Counted from the first letter of the stretch, positions 26,041 through 34,586 are shown. The stretch: 64,000 nucleotides of DNA from Anatilimnocola aggregata (GCF_007747655.1 NZ_CP036274.1:558001-622000), one strand, 5' to 3'. Program-made: numbers and translations. Notes: generated by a model not told the origin, from the letters alone.

Positions 26041-28158
26041 TTACTCCTCTTCCTCTTCGTGCATGGTCGCCTTGCTCACCACTTCCTGCTGCACGCTGGT
26101 GGGCATGATGTCGTAGTGGCTGAACTCCATCGTGAAACTCCCCTGGCCGCCGGTCATGCTGGAGAGGGTGCGGGCGTAGGTGGTTACTTCGCGCAAGGGA
26201 ACTTCCGCAAAGATCGTTTGATAGCCGCCGCCAGCTGCGTCGGTTCCTTGCACGCGACCGCCGCGGCCAGACATATCGCTATAAAGGTCCCCGACGTGCG
26301 ATTCAGGCACGGTGATTTCCATTCGCACGATCGGTTCGAGCAGCGCGGGCTTGGCTTGCTGAAAGACGTTGCGAAACGCCATTGAGCCAGCGATTTTGAA
26401 GGCCGCTTCGCTTGAGTCCACATCGTGATGCTTGCCGTAGTGAACTTCGACAGCCACATCTTGCACCGTGTGCCCGGCAATCACACCTTTCTCGATTCGC
26501 TCTTTGAAGCCCTTCTCAATCGCCGGCAGAAAGTTGCCGGGAATCGAACCGCCCACCACGCTGTTGACCCACAAGAAACGGTGCGTGGGGTCGAAGTGAA
26601 AATCCTTCATCTGCGGGAACCGGTCTTTGGTGCAAAACCCCTCGGGAGTGATGTTGCGCGGCAAGGGATACATGCGAATGTGGACTTCGCCAAACTGCCC
26701 GCGGCCGCCCGATTGCTTCTTGTGGCGATAGCTCCCTTCGGCACTGGCCATAATCGTTTCGCGAAAGGGAATCTTCGGCGGCCGAGTATCGACATCGAGC
26801 TTATCGCGCCGGTGCAGCCGCTCACGCAGAATCTGCAAGTGCAGATCGCTCATGCCGGTCATCACCAGCTCTTTGGTCTGCGGGTCGCGATCGAGCTTAA
26901 GCGTTGAGTCTTCTTCCAGAATCTTGTGCAGCGATACCGAGAGTTTGGCTTCGTCGTTGTGACTCTTCGGCTTGACCGCCAGGCCAACCATAGGAACGGG
27001 AAACGGAATGCGGGGCATTTCGAATTCGCCGAGCGTGCTGCCCGTGTGCAGGTCTTCCATCTTGGCGATGGCGATGATCTCACCGGCCGAAGCACTTTCG
27101 ATGGGTTTCGTTTCGGCACCCTGCACATCGAGCAGTGGGCCGAGCTTCGCCCCCTTGCGCGAACCGCATACATGAACCTGATCATCCTTTTTCAGCGTGC
27201 CTGAATAAATCCGCAGATAGGTGAGCTTTTGCACGAAGGGATCGATGCGGGTTTTAAAAACCTGGGCTACGAGCGGAGCACCCGGATCGGACTTCAGTTT
27301 GATCTCGTCTCCTTCCTCCCCTTCCTTATGCCCCTCTTTGTAGGCCAATCGCTGAATGTGCCCAGGCGGCAGCGCCTCGTGAGCGAGGACGGTCAGCAGA
27401 TCTTTCAAGCCCACACCGGTTTTCGCCGAGCAGCAGACGATCGGAATCAGGGTGCCGCGAGCGATGGCTTGCTCGGTCAGTTCTTCGATCTTTTCGGGCG
27501 ACGGCTCTTCCCCTTCAAAATATTTTTCCATTAGCGCTTCGTCGACTTCAACAATCGACTCGATCAACTGCGTATGGACATCGGCCACAGGGAGCAGCGT
27601 CCCTTTCGCGCCGTGGTCTTTCTCCAGCGTGGTCACCACACCTTTGAAGTCGGGCCCAGTTCCAACCGGAATATTAAGCAGCGCGCAGGCATTGCCAAAG
27701 GTGTCGCGCAGCTGCTCGATGAGCTTGGGGAAGTCGATGTTCGGCTCATCCATGCGGTTGATGACGATCATCCGCCCGACACCCGCCTTACCCGCCTCTT
27801 GAAACACACGGCGCGTATTCACTTCGATACCGCTGTGGGCGTTGACAACAATGACCGCGGTTTCAACGGCACGCAGGGCACCGATGGTCTGGCCGATGAA
27901 GTCGGCATAGCCGGGCGTATCGATGGCGTTGATCCGTTTGCCATCGTGCATGAAATGAACGATGCTCGACTCGATTGTCCGTTTGTGAGCTTTTTCTTCC
28001 GGGTCGAAATCACAGATGCTGCTGCCGTTGTCGACGCTCGGTTCGCCAGAGACGGCACCGGTCAGGACCAGAAGTTTATCCAGCAGCGTCGTCTTGCCGC
28101 TGTTGCCGTGGCCGCAAAAAGCCACGTTACGAAGATCCGCCACATTGACCTTAGCCAT
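26041..28158 (-). CDS. elongation factor G paralogue
   Basis: A 705-residue translational GTPase of the EF-G family. The P-loop is GHGNSGKTTLLDKLL near residue 14, switch II is DTPGYADF and the base-recognition motif reads NRMD instead of the usual NKMD. Later segments include FRETIMASAEGSYRHKKQSG and GGSIPGNFLPAIEKGFKE, typical of domains IV and V. The C-terminus ends in HEEEEE. The P-loop and NRMD differ from canonical EF-G, so this is probably an EF-G2-type paralogue and a second canonical EF-G is expected elsewhere. The ATG at 28158 is used; 28173 adds MKETG. Confidence 0.9.
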   Translation of the reverse strand: MAKVNVADLRNVAFCGHGNSGKTTLLDKLLVLTGAVSGEPSVDNGSSICDFDPEEKAHKRTIESSIVHFMHDGKRINAIDTPGYADFIGQTIGALRAVETAVIVVNAHSGIEVNTRRVFQEAGKAGVGRMIVINRMDEPNIDFPKLIEQLRDTFGNACALLNIPVGTGPDFKGVVTTLEKDHGAKGTLLPVADVHTQLIESIVEVDEALMEKYFEGEEPSPEKIEELTEQAIARGTLIPIVCCSAKTGVGLKDLLTVLAHEALPPGHIQRLAYKEGHKEGEEGDEIKLKSDPGAPLVAQVFKTRIDPFVQKLTYLRIYSGTLKKDDQVHVCGSRKGAKLGPLLDVQGAETKPIESASAGEIIAIAKMEDLHTGSTLGEFEMPRIPFPVPMVGLAVKPKSHNDEAKLSVSLHKILEEDSTLKLDRDPQTKELVMTGMSDLHLQILRERLHRRDKLDVDTRPPKIPFRETIMASAEGSYRHKKQSGGRGQFGEVHIRMYPLPRNITPEGFCTKDRFPQMKDFHFDPTHRFLWVNSVVGGSIPGNFLPAIEKGFKERIEKGVIAGHTVQDVAVEVHYGKHHDVDSSEAAFKIAGSMAFRNVFQQAKPALLEPIVRMEITVPESHVGDLYSDMSGRGGRVQGTDAAGGGYQTIFAEVPLREVTTYARTLSSMTGGQGSFTMEFSHYDIMPTSVQQEVVSKATMHEEEEE

Positions 28159-28256
28159 ACCCGTTTCCTTCACAAAGAGATGGAGAGACGAGGGAGAGAG
28201 GCTCCGCGGTGCTAGTGCATCGGTGTTTGGTTTTCAGGTAGCCGGCGCCCTTAACT

Positions 28257-28322
28257 CCCTCTCCGCGGATACCCGTGGTACTCCACAAGATTGCAGGGAG
28301 AGGGTTGAGGTGAGGGGTTGAG
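28257..28322. repeat. REP-like element, CCCTCACCCC family
   Basis: Arms ACTCCCTCTCC and GGGAGAGGGTTGAGG flank a centre with a second short palindrome (CCGCGGATACCCGTGG). It is related to 25922-25966. It lies 98 bases upstream of the EF-G start. Confidence 0.75.
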
Positions 28323-28361
28323 GCTTCCAGAGACTACGATCCGAGTCTTCCGTCACCTCTT

Positions 28362-28382
28362 CCTCGCTAACGCGTCGGGCTA
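28362..28382. repeat. single REP-like element, TAGCCCGACGCGT family
   Basis: Reads CCTCGCTAACGCGTCGGGCT plus A, the reverse complement of the arms at 8273 and 9250 with one or two changes. It is a solitary copy about 25 bases downstream of the hisA stop. Confidence 0.8.
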
Positions 28383-28406
28383 CTTCATTCTTATCTGTGC
28401 GATTCC

Positions 28407-29123
28407 TTATTGTTTCGCTGCCATCAGTGCTGTTGGCAGTGTGAGCGTTTCTTCATAGAAGGCTGCGCCGATGATGGCCCCGGCCATCGGAACTTTGGCG
28501 AGCGCGACGACATCGTCAGCTGTCGTTACGCCGCCGGAAGCGATGACGGGAATGGTCATGGCATTTTTCATTTCGGCCATTGCGGGCAGGTTCGGTCCCT
28601 GTAGCATGCCGTCGCGGGCAATATCGGTATAGATGATGGCGCCGACCGCATCAGCGGAGAATTGCTTCGCGAAATCGATCGCGAGCGCGCTGCTCGTTTC
28701 GAGCCAGCCATCGGTGGCGACCTTGCCGTTGCGCGCATCAATGCCGAGCGCCAGCTTATGCGGATACTTCGCGCACATCTGCTTGAACCAGGCTGGCTCC
28801 TTCAGCGCTTTGGTGCCGACGACAAGCCGAGAGACTCCGAGCCCGAGCAACCGTTCGATGGTGGCTTCATCGCGAATGCCGCCACCCAGTTGGCAGGGAA
28901 TTTTGACTGCAGCCAGGATAGCGATAATTGCCGCCTGGTTAGCGCCAATGCCGTCGCGCGCTCCGTCCAGGTCCACCAGGTGCAGGCATGACGCGCCTTG
29001 CCGCACCCAGTGCCGAGCCATCTCCGCGGGATCTTCTCCGTAGACAGTTTCCCGCTGATAGTCGCCCTGCTTCAGGCGGACGCACTTGCCCCCGCGCAGG
29101 TCGATCGCCGGCCAAATTTGCAT
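28407..29123 (-). CDS. hisA: phosphoribosylformimino-AICAR-phosphate isomerase (HisA)
   Basis: Amadori isomerase of histidine synthesis, a small beta/alpha barrel. The 238-residue protein has the first-half catalytic aspartate in WPAIDLRGGKCVRLKQGDY and the second in IIYTDIARDGMLQGPN, as expected, plus VDLDGARDG and PVIASGGVTT. The ATG at 29123 is used (MQIWPAIDL); the frame is open to 29201 but upstream residues are not family sequence. No other his gene is adjacent, so hisA is a lone gene here. REP-like elements follow it on the 3' side. Confidence 0.95.
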   Translation of the reverse strand: MQIWPAIDLRGGKCVRLKQGDYQRETVYGEDPAEMARHWVRQGASCLHLVDLDGARDGIGANQAAIIAILAAVKIPCQLGGGIRDEATIERLLGLGVSRLVVGTKALKEPAWFKQMCAKYPHKLALGIDARNGKVATDGWLETSSALAIDFAKQFSADAVGAIIYTDIARDGMLQGPNLPAMAEMKNAMTIPVIASGGVTTADDVVALAKVPMAGAIIGAAFYEETLTLPTALMAAKQ

Positions 29124-29264
29124 CACAAAACCTAACTTTTCCTGACGTTTCTTCGAGTGTAATACCTCGCGCAATATGGCATAGCAGTGAACGGCATGCA
29201 AGCCGCGGAAAAGAGGGAGATTGCGAGTGTTTGATACCTAACGGCGGGGAGTTACAATTCAGCA

Positions 29265-29519
29265 ATGACTCCTCAATACCAAAAACTGCTCGACGAAGCG
29301 AAGCAACTCTCCGCAGAAGAGCGAATTGCCATCGTGGGTGAACTGCTGGAGATTACAAGCAGTGACCCCGCAGACGACAAGGTCGACGATGAGTTCGAAT
29401 ACTCAAGCCCCTTGGCTACCGAGATTCAGCGTCGAGAGTCGGAACTCGATTCTGGCAAGGAGCAAGCAATTCCTCATGCGGAGGCAATGAGGCTGATGTT
29501 CGGAAGCTCTGATGGCTAA
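29265..29519 (+). CDS. antitoxin-like protein of a type II toxin-antitoxin pair
   Basis: An 84-residue protein resembling the addiction-module component family (TIGR02574): the helical start MTPQYQKLLDEAKQLSAEER and the end RRESELDSGKEQAIPHAEAM. Such proteins neutralise a ParE/RelE toxin encoded just downstream. Its stop overlaps the next ORF by 8 bases, which supports co-translation. No DNA-binding motif is obvious in this short sequence. Confidence 0.82.
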   Translation: MTPQYQKLLDEAKQLSAEERIAIVGELLEITSSDPADDKVDDEFEYSSPLATEIQRRESELDSGKEQAIPHAEAMRLMFGSSDG

Positions 29520-29814
29520 TACTCAGCTTGAGTATCATCGGCTGGCGATTCAGGAAGCGCGAAACGCAAAGCAATGGTATGACCGAGCCAGTGAATCTGC
29601 CGGCCGTCGCTTTGAACAATCAGTCAGGCAAGCCCTCGATCAAATCGCCGAGGCACCTGAGCGATGGCCCGCGAATCCAGATGGTACTCAGTTTCGTCGA
29701 TTACCGCATTTTCCGTATTTGATCATCTATCGGCGGCTTGAAAATGACCGAGTGCGGGTCATTGCCATTTCCCATTCAAGAAGACGCCCAGGGTATTGGT
29801 CTCGCCGAAAATGA
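29512..29814 (+). CDS. ParE/RelE-superfamily toxin
   Basis: A 100-residue toxin-fold protein. The order of elements is typical: an N-terminal strand and helix (YHRLAIQEARNAKQWYD), a helix ending FEQSVRQALDQIAEAPERWP, and the beta-sheet FRRLPHFPYLIIYRRL then VRVIAISHSRRRPGYW. The RRLPHFPYLIIYR hairpin is a ParE/RelE hallmark. The ATG at 29512 overlaps the antitoxin stop by 8 bases. The target (gyrase or mRNA) cannot be told. Confidence 0.87.
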   Translation: MANTQLEYHRLAIQEARNAKQWYDRASESAGRRFEQSVRQALDQIAEAPERWPANPDGTQFRRLPHFPYLIIYRRLENDRVRVIAISHSRRRPGYWSRRK

Positions 29815-29836
29815 AGGTCGCCTCACTCCAAAGTAT

Positions 29837-29946
29837 CTAAGGCCACTTCAACTCCAGCAAGTTCACAACTCGGTCAGTCAAACCTTTCTCGTTGTCGCCG
29901 CCAAGGACGACTTTCAGCTGGCCAGCCGAGGCAATCTTTTCGAGCA
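29837..29946 (-). pseudogene. relic of the 3' end of a slipin gene
   Basis: On the minus strand this stretch reads KIASAGQLKVVLGGDNEKG and then LTDRVVNLL followed by five residues and a stop at 29837. It matches the last 30 codons of the intact slipin gene at 30868-31977. Bases 29855-29946 align with 30871-30962 without gaps; by eye about 80 of 92 bases match. The upstream frame is closed by TGA about ten codons before KIASAG. It is therefore a leftover fragment, not a gene. A small plus-strand frame at 29738-29950 merely overlaps it. Confidence 0.85.
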
Positions 29947-30057
29947 GTAGCGATCATGGGAACTTTCTGACTTTACCCTTGTCGCCACTCCTGCGATAAT
30001 CGTTGAGTAGTGACGGGCCAGGGCTAATGGGGCTAGCCGGGGCCGTGGAAAATTCTA

Positions 30058-30828
30058 ATGGTCCGCATCATCTTCGCGGTCGCGTGTTGCCTCATTCTTG
30101 GTGGTTGCGGTCGTTCGCCGGCAAAAAAGCTTACTCCTCGCGCTCGACTCCCGGCCCCAGCGCAAGCTCAGCAGGCGGAGAGTATGCCGCCGCGTATGGC
30201 TAACAAGAAGAAGCCAGTCCAGGAGGAAGTGCCAACGCCGTTTCTTTCACCAAGTCAGTTGCAAGCCATCGAAGCTATGTGGGTCAATCATGCGTCGGAA
30301 GCAGGCGACGCTGATGAATTGACCATTGTCGAAGAAACGGATGACGAACGCCTGTTGCGCATGCATCGCGAGGAAATGGAAGCCGCAAAGGCTGCGCGTG
30401 ATTACCCGGAAGATGTTGAGGATGTGATGGAGGCTGTGCTGCGGCATCGCTTCAAGCAGGAATTTGCGGGCGGGCAACCTTGCACCGAAGGTCTCAGTAT
30501 TCTGGACCGCTGCCCGAGTGAGAAGTTTCTCAAACGCTTTGCCGGTGAAGCAGTAGCATTTCAGTTCGGCTATCTCAAAGATCGCCGTATGTCCTACGAG
30601 ATATATCAGTGGAAAATGACGCCGCCAGACCGTGCCGTTTGTTGGCTCGCTCAACACGACTCCGGAAGCATGTGCATTGACGCCTATGTGCTCAGTCGTA
30701 AGGAAGAACATTGGCACGTGGCAACAGTCCAAACCGTTTTATACGCATGTGGAGTCGTGGTAGATGTTCCTCAAATCAACCCGAATTCGAAATTAAGGCC
30801 GGCGCTGCGGCTGCTACTACGAGAGTAA
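30058..30828 (+). CDS. hypothetical lipoprotein
   Basis: A 256-residue protein with a lipobox: MVRIIFAVACCLILGGCGRS, where the cysteine after LGG is the lipidation site. A proline/alanine/glutamine-rich linker (residues 25-60) leads to a mixed domain with LDRCPSEKFLKRFAGEA and YEIYQWKMTPPDRAVC. I do not recognise the family. It is a single gene, with no upstream partner, and its stop is followed by a strong hairpin. It sits between the slipin relic and the intact slipin gene. Confidence 0.75.
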   Translation: MVRIIFAVACCLILGGCGRSPAKKLTPRARLPAPAQAQQAESMPPRMANKKKPVQEEVPTPFLSPSQLQAIEAMWVNHASEAGDADELTIVEETDDERLLRMHREEMEAAKAARDYPEDVEDVMEAVLRHRFKQEFAGGQPCTEGLSILDRCPSEKFLKRFAGEAVAFQFGYLKDRRMSYEIYQWKMTPPDRAVCWLAQHDSGSMCIDAYVLSRKEEHWHVATVQTVLYACGVVVDVPQINPNSKLRPALRLLLRE

Positions 30829-30831
30829 AAA

Positions 30832-30859
30832 CAGCCCCGGACCTTTCGATCCGGGGCTG
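30832..30859. terminator. bidirectional hairpin between convergent genes
   Basis: A perfect 10-bp stem (CAGCCCCGGA with TCCGGGGCTG) with an eight-base loop sits between the lipoprotein stop and the slipin stop. On the minus-strand side an A-tract (GTAAAAA) precedes it, which becomes a T-tract when read from the slipin gene. Confidence 0.85.
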
Positions 30860-30867
30860 CGTGTTGG

Positions 30868-31977
30868 TTACAGCAAGTTCACGACTCGGTTCGCGAGTCC
30901 TTTCTCGCTGTCGCCGCCAAGGACGATCTTCAACTGGCCAGCCGAGGCGATCTTTTCGAGCACCTCGAGCTCGCGCAGCCGCATGAGCGTCGGCTGATCG
31001 GCGAGCAGCTTGGCCGTGTTGGCCTGGCTGCGGATTGCGGCCGTTTCTTCACGGCGAGCAATCAGGTTCGCTTCGGCAGCCTTCTTGGCTTCCGTTACGC
31101 GGTTCATCAGATCCTTCATTTCGCCCGGCAGGATTACATCGCGAATACCGACTGCGATGACCTCGATGCCGAGTTCCGCCGCGCGAACGCGGATCGCAGC
31201 GCTCAGTTCCTGAGCAACTTCGTCCTTGCCCGCGAGGAACGCGTCGAGTTCACGGCCGCCGATGATCGCCCGCAGAGCCAACTGTGCCTCGCGGTACAGC
31301 GCCTGCCGCGCGTCGTCGGCTGCGCTAACTGCCCGGCGAGCATCGACAATGCGATACGTCACTAGCGCGTTCACACGCAACGTCACCTTGTCAGCCGTCA
31401 TGATTTCCTGACCGCTGATGTCGGCTGCCGTTTCGCGCATGTCGACTTCCACCACGCGGGCCTCGGCCGCACCCTTCCAGAATGCGTACTGTCCCGGCGC
31501 CAGCGTTTCGATGTAGCGACCGTCGATGAACAGCACGCCCACTCGGTCGCGCTGAACCTCGCAAATGTCGAGCAACACCTTGGCCGCAGCCGTGCGAGCA
31601 ATGACCTTCAGGTCTTTATGCTCGAACCGCGCCTGGCGGATATCGATCATCTCGACGTTCACTCGCTTCTGACCGAGCCAATAGGCATACAGGCCCGCAC
31701 CCAGAATCTGGCTGAAGCGACCTTCGATCCACACGAGCGCGCGCTGCTGGTCCTGCACATCGAGCACTTCAGCCTGTCCGGCGAGCAGACCAGACTTCAC
31801 GATCAAGTCGAGCTTCTCGTGGGCAAGCCACGGTTCTCGGCGCGAAACGATCGTCACGCGCGACTGGCTCCAGGGATCAAACCGCCAGTGCGTACCTTCG
31901 CCGAGCAAGCCGACAAACTCACGGTCGCGGAAGACGAGACCCATCTCGTAACTAAGAATTTTGATGCGGTGGAACAT
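30868..31977 (-). CDS. slipin (SPFH/band-7 family protein)
   Basis: A 369-residue stomatin-like protein. The band-7 domain spans residues 100-310 with YREAQLALRAIIGGRELDAF near residue 230 and AELGIEVIAVGIRDVILPG. The final part holds an alanine-rich coiled helix (TEAKKAAEANLIARREETAA). It lacks a clear N-terminal membrane helix; residues 1-90 form a positively charged start and a beta-rich region. Slipins assemble on membranes and bind proteases; the partner is usually NfeD, which is not next to it. The ATG at 31977 is used. A relic of a second copy lies at 29837-29946. REP-like repeats follow upstream. Confidence 0.9.
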   Translation of the reverse strand: MFHRIKILSYEMGLVFRDREFVGLLGEGTHWRFDPWSQSRVTIVSRREPWLAHEKLDLIVKSGLLAGQAEVLDVQDQQRALVWIEGRFSQILGAGLYAYWLGQKRVNVEMIDIRQARFEHKDLKVIARTAAAKVLLDICEVQRDRVGVLFIDGRYIETLAPGQYAFWKGAAEARVVEVDMRETAADISGQEIMTADKVTLRVNALVTYRIVDARRAVSAADDARQALYREAQLALRAIIGGRELDAFLAGKDEVAQELSAAIRVRAAELGIEVIAVGIRDVILPGEMKDLMNRVTEAKKAAEANLIARREETAAIRSQANTAKLLADQPTLMRLRELEVLEKIASAGQLKIVLGGDSEKGLANRVVNLL

Positions 31978-31991
31978 GCGGAAACACCTCC

Positions 31992-32104
31992 GTAGGTCGC
32001 ATCCGCTAGATGCGACCAAGCGATCAGGACGATACAAATCGGCAGTTGAATGTGTTGGTTACGAATCGGAGATTCCAAGGTCACATCCGGCGGATGTGAC
32101 CTAC
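31992..32104. repeat. inverted pair of REP-like elements upstream of slipin
   Basis: 31992-32017 (GTAGGTCGCATCCGCTAGAT and GCGACC) and 32079-32104 (its diverged reverse complement, GGTCACATCCGGCGGATGTG and ACCTAC) each form their own hairpin (GGTCGCATC with GATGCGACC; GGTCACATCC with GGATGTGACC). About 60 bases lie between them. Confidence 0.85.
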
Positions 32105-32508
32105 TGAACTCGGGCAATTCAAAAAAAGGCCGCGGGGAGACGCGTCATCACGAAATCACAACGAGTAGTCGCGGAATGACGCTTGAGCTTGCCTCTGCTG
32201 GTCGGCAGCAGCGGATGGTGCAAAAGGGATGATGACAGGGGCAGGCCCGTGTCGCGCATCACACTTTCTTTCTCGTCCGAGATGGCCGAAAGCAGGAGCA
32301 GGCCGCGGCGCACTACAGAGCGGTACTCGATTGCTGCCCCGATTGCCGAAGTGAACTAAGTTCTAGCAATCGCAGTGGACAAGCCACCGCAATCGCTGCT
32401 GCACTTCATTTCGGGCCAATCGAGGCCGATTTCCTGGTTGCCACGTCTCCCGTTGGCTACTTGGCGAAAATGCTTCCGCATTTCCATGTTGTTGGTTTTT
32501 AGCCAACA
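32105..32508. other. gene-free stretch with one imperfect hairpin
   Basis: No coding frame here is convincing. At 32363-32397 a 14-bp stem with three A-C mismatches (AGCAATCGCAGTGG with CCACCGCAATCGCT, five-base loop) resembles yet another REP-like element. The rest shows nothing recognisable. Confidence 0.55.
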
Positions 32509-32581
32509 TGCGTTGGACGGGAGTCGAACCCGCTACCCACAGATTGAGTATCTGTTGCTCTACCCAGTGAGCTACCAAATC
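32509..32581 (-). tRNA. tRNA-like sequence, lysine-type body with CTC anticodon
   Basis: The 73-nt minus-strand sequence folds as a tRNA: D-stem GCTC/GAGC with D-loop ACTGGGTA, anticodon stem ACAGA/TCTGT, variable loop GGGTA, and T-arm with TTCGACT. It is closest to tRNA-Lys(CTT). Unusual features: the anticodon loop reads TACTCAA, so the anticodon would be CTC and position 33 is A instead of the near-universal T; acceptor pairs 2-71 and 3-70 do not match. No CCA is encoded. It may be a pseudo-tRNA or an altered tRNA. The flanks hold no gene. Confidence 0.55.
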
Positions 32582-32762
32582 GATGACGGAGGTTCAGAAT
32601 CCAGTAAGGAACACCAAGCTATGCGGATCACTCCGACGCTCGCTTGCCCCTGGCCTGCCGGCATCAACGCTTGCCTGGTCCTGCGTTTGTATTGTTCGAA
32701 ACAGTTCACTCTTTTTCTCCTGTCTCAGAACTCAAAACCTAGAACACTGAACTTCTTCGAAG
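32582..32762. other. gene-free spacer between two tRNA-like sequences
   Basis: About 180 bases without a convincing coding frame or repeat. It separates the two tRNA-like sequences on the same strand. A GGTTCAGAATCC motif at 32591-32602 resembles a T-arm B box on the plus strand, but no tRNA fold surrounds it. Confidence 0.4.
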
Positions 32763-32832
32763 CACGAGTGCGAGGATTTGAACCCCGTGCCGCAGTTTTG
32801 GAGGCTGCTTGCTCTCCCAGGAGCACGCTCGT
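32763..32832 (-). tRNA. degenerate tRNA-like sequence, tryptophan (CCA) type
   Basis: About 70 nt on the minus strand. The anticodon loop CTCCAAA carries CCA (Trp) with T33, in a stem GCAGC/ACTGC with one mismatch at the closing pair. The T-arm CGGGG-TTCAAAT-CCTCG is well kept. The acceptor arms ACGAGCG and CACTCGT pair with one mismatch. The D-arm lacks A9, its loop is only six bases, and an extra A follows. It is probably a tRNA pseudogene rather than the main tRNA-Trp. Bases 32833-33022 beyond it show only a leader for the next gene. Confidence 0.45.
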
Positions 32833-33022
32833 GTATGGTGAACTACTTGGATAAAGACGTTTGTCGGCACTGGAGGTTCGAGGTTGTGTTGGTAAATCTC
32901 CAACAATCCCCTCTCCGTTGCCAAAGCATTTGTAAATCCACTTCAACGTTGGTTTCGGCATTCCCAGTCGTTTACACTGCCGGCACTTCAGCGACCTGCT
33001 TAATTCCTGGCAAGACACCGAA

Positions 33023-34408
33023 ATGAAGATCTTTAGCGATCTTAAGGCTTACCGCCTCTTAGTCACAAGTGTTTGCCTGGCAAGTTGCTTCCTGTTGGCA
33101 GTCGACGTGCAGGCAGCAACGCCGCATGCGAACGACCCCGATATTTCGCGTCAACTGAAGGAACTAAAGCCCGGTGAATCGCTGCTTCTTCCGAAGGTCA
33201 AACACATGGCCGACGGCAAACCGATCGACGGCACGGGGCGGAACGGTCCGTACTCGCGCGACTACACGAACAAAATGGTTTACGCTCCCGAGCGGCAAAC
33301 CGCGTTGTATGCCGGCGGCAATCACGGTGCGGGAAGAATGAACGACGTCTGGGAATATCACCTCGGCAGCAACACCTGGCATCGTCTGCACATTGCCGAT
33401 GGCGGGGACCATGCCCGGTTCAAGTTCGCGCTGATGTTTTATCCGCGGATGATTCTAAAAAACCCCAATCCCGAACTGAACGACAAGCAGCAGGCGGAGA
33501 TAGCAACCTGTCAGCCCTGGTGGAATGAGAACGTCGTGCTGCGGGACGGTAACTTCGTCATGCGCAATACCGGCGCGCCGCTCCTTGTCGGCCATACCTG
33601 GGACACACTCATGTATGACCCAATCAACAAGCGGCTTGTGCATGGGACCGGAGCACACTGCGCGAATCTTCCTTGGCTCGAACATCGCTTTCGTGGCACA
33701 CCCCTGGCGGAGGTCGAAGCGGCCCATGGCAAGCGAGCCGATGGCACTCCGTGGCGACGTCCGTGGACGTTTGATCCAGCCACCGGCAAATGGAGCCCCT
33801 ACGCGCACTCCAGCCCGATTCCAGAACTGGATGGGATGGCTGGGTCGCTGCTTTACATTCCCGATCGGCAGCAAGCCGTTTGGTACTACGCCGCTCAGAA
33901 CACACCAGGCGCGCCGCACGTCATGGCACTGTGGGATCTGAAAAACGATACTTGGACTGACCTCAAACCCAACGACGGAGTCTCACTCGGCAAACTGAGC
34001 ACGCAGTTGAAGGTTGCCCCGATCAGCGAGCAGCAAATGGTGTATTACCCGCCGCGACAGCAGATAATTGCCGTGCTTGGCCAGTCGACATTCGGATACG
34101 ACTTCGCCAGCAATGCCTGGTCGAAACTGAATGACTCCGTTCCGTTCGATGCCCATGATGCAAAAACGGTGTTTGTTTACGACGAGCAGGCCCAAGTTTG
34201 CCTGCTCTGTGCTCCCAACAAGAATCAGGTAGCAGCTTTCGATCCCCACAAGAACGAATGGCGCGGCATAGAGCCCGACGGTCCTGGCATCCCCAAACCG
34301 GCCTATAACGTGGGAAAGGGTTATTACGATCCAACGCACCGGGTGTTCGTCGTCCACGCAGCAAACATGGACCGTATCTGGGTTTATCGTCATCCGCGCG
34401 CGGCATAG
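33023..34408 (+). CDS. secreted kelch-like beta-propeller protein
   Basis: A 461-residue exported protein. The signal peptide is about residues 1-31 (LLVTSVCLASCFLLAVDVQA). The body has repeated propeller-type blades: YAPERQTALYAGGNHGAGRM, NDVWEYHLGSNTWHRL, YDPINKRLVHGTGAH, YIPDRQQAVWYYAAQN, ALWDLKNDTWTDLKP and FVYDEQAQVCLLCAPNK, which look like kelch/galactose-oxidase strands. No copper ligand set for oxidase activity is obvious, so a structural or binding role is as likely. The gene stands alone, downstream of the tRNA-like region. Confidence 0.78.
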   Translation: MKIFSDLKAYRLLVTSVCLASCFLLAVDVQAATPHANDPDISRQLKELKPGESLLLPKVKHMADGKPIDGTGRNGPYSRDYTNKMVYAPERQTALYAGGNHGAGRMNDVWEYHLGSNTWHRLHIADGGDHARFKFALMFYPRMILKNPNPELNDKQQAEIATCQPWWNENVVLRDGNFVMRNTGAPLLVGHTWDTLMYDPINKRLVHGTGAHCANLPWLEHRFRGTPLAEVEAAHGKRADGTPWRRPWTFDPATGKWSPYAHSSPIPELDGMAGSLLYIPDRQQAVWYYAAQNTPGAPHVMALWDLKNDTWTDLKPNDGVSLGKLSTQLKVAPISEQQMVYYPPRQQIIAVLGQSTFGYDFASNAWSKLNDSVPFDAHDAKTVFVYDEQAQVCLLCAPNKNQVAAFDPHKNEWRGIEPDGPGIPKPAYNVGKGYYDPTHRVFVVHAANMDRIWVYRHPRAA

Positions 34409-34586
34409 TAGCGCCCACAGCAGTGCTCGATAACACACCCTTCGGTTCCTTCGTAAGACTTAGATCGCGCTAGACTCCGCCCGAAGCGTATGTTGTAATA
34501 GAAGGTGCTATTGGGACTGCCGATCCTCACCGACCGAGCTGGCTTGTCATGCCTACCCGCCTTCCTCCCACCTGCGGGACATTTCC

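Noticed and set aside
29738-29950. A 70-codon plus-strand open frame after the toxin gene
   Set aside because: It overlaps the slipin relic, which is read on the other strand; the frame has no independent support.
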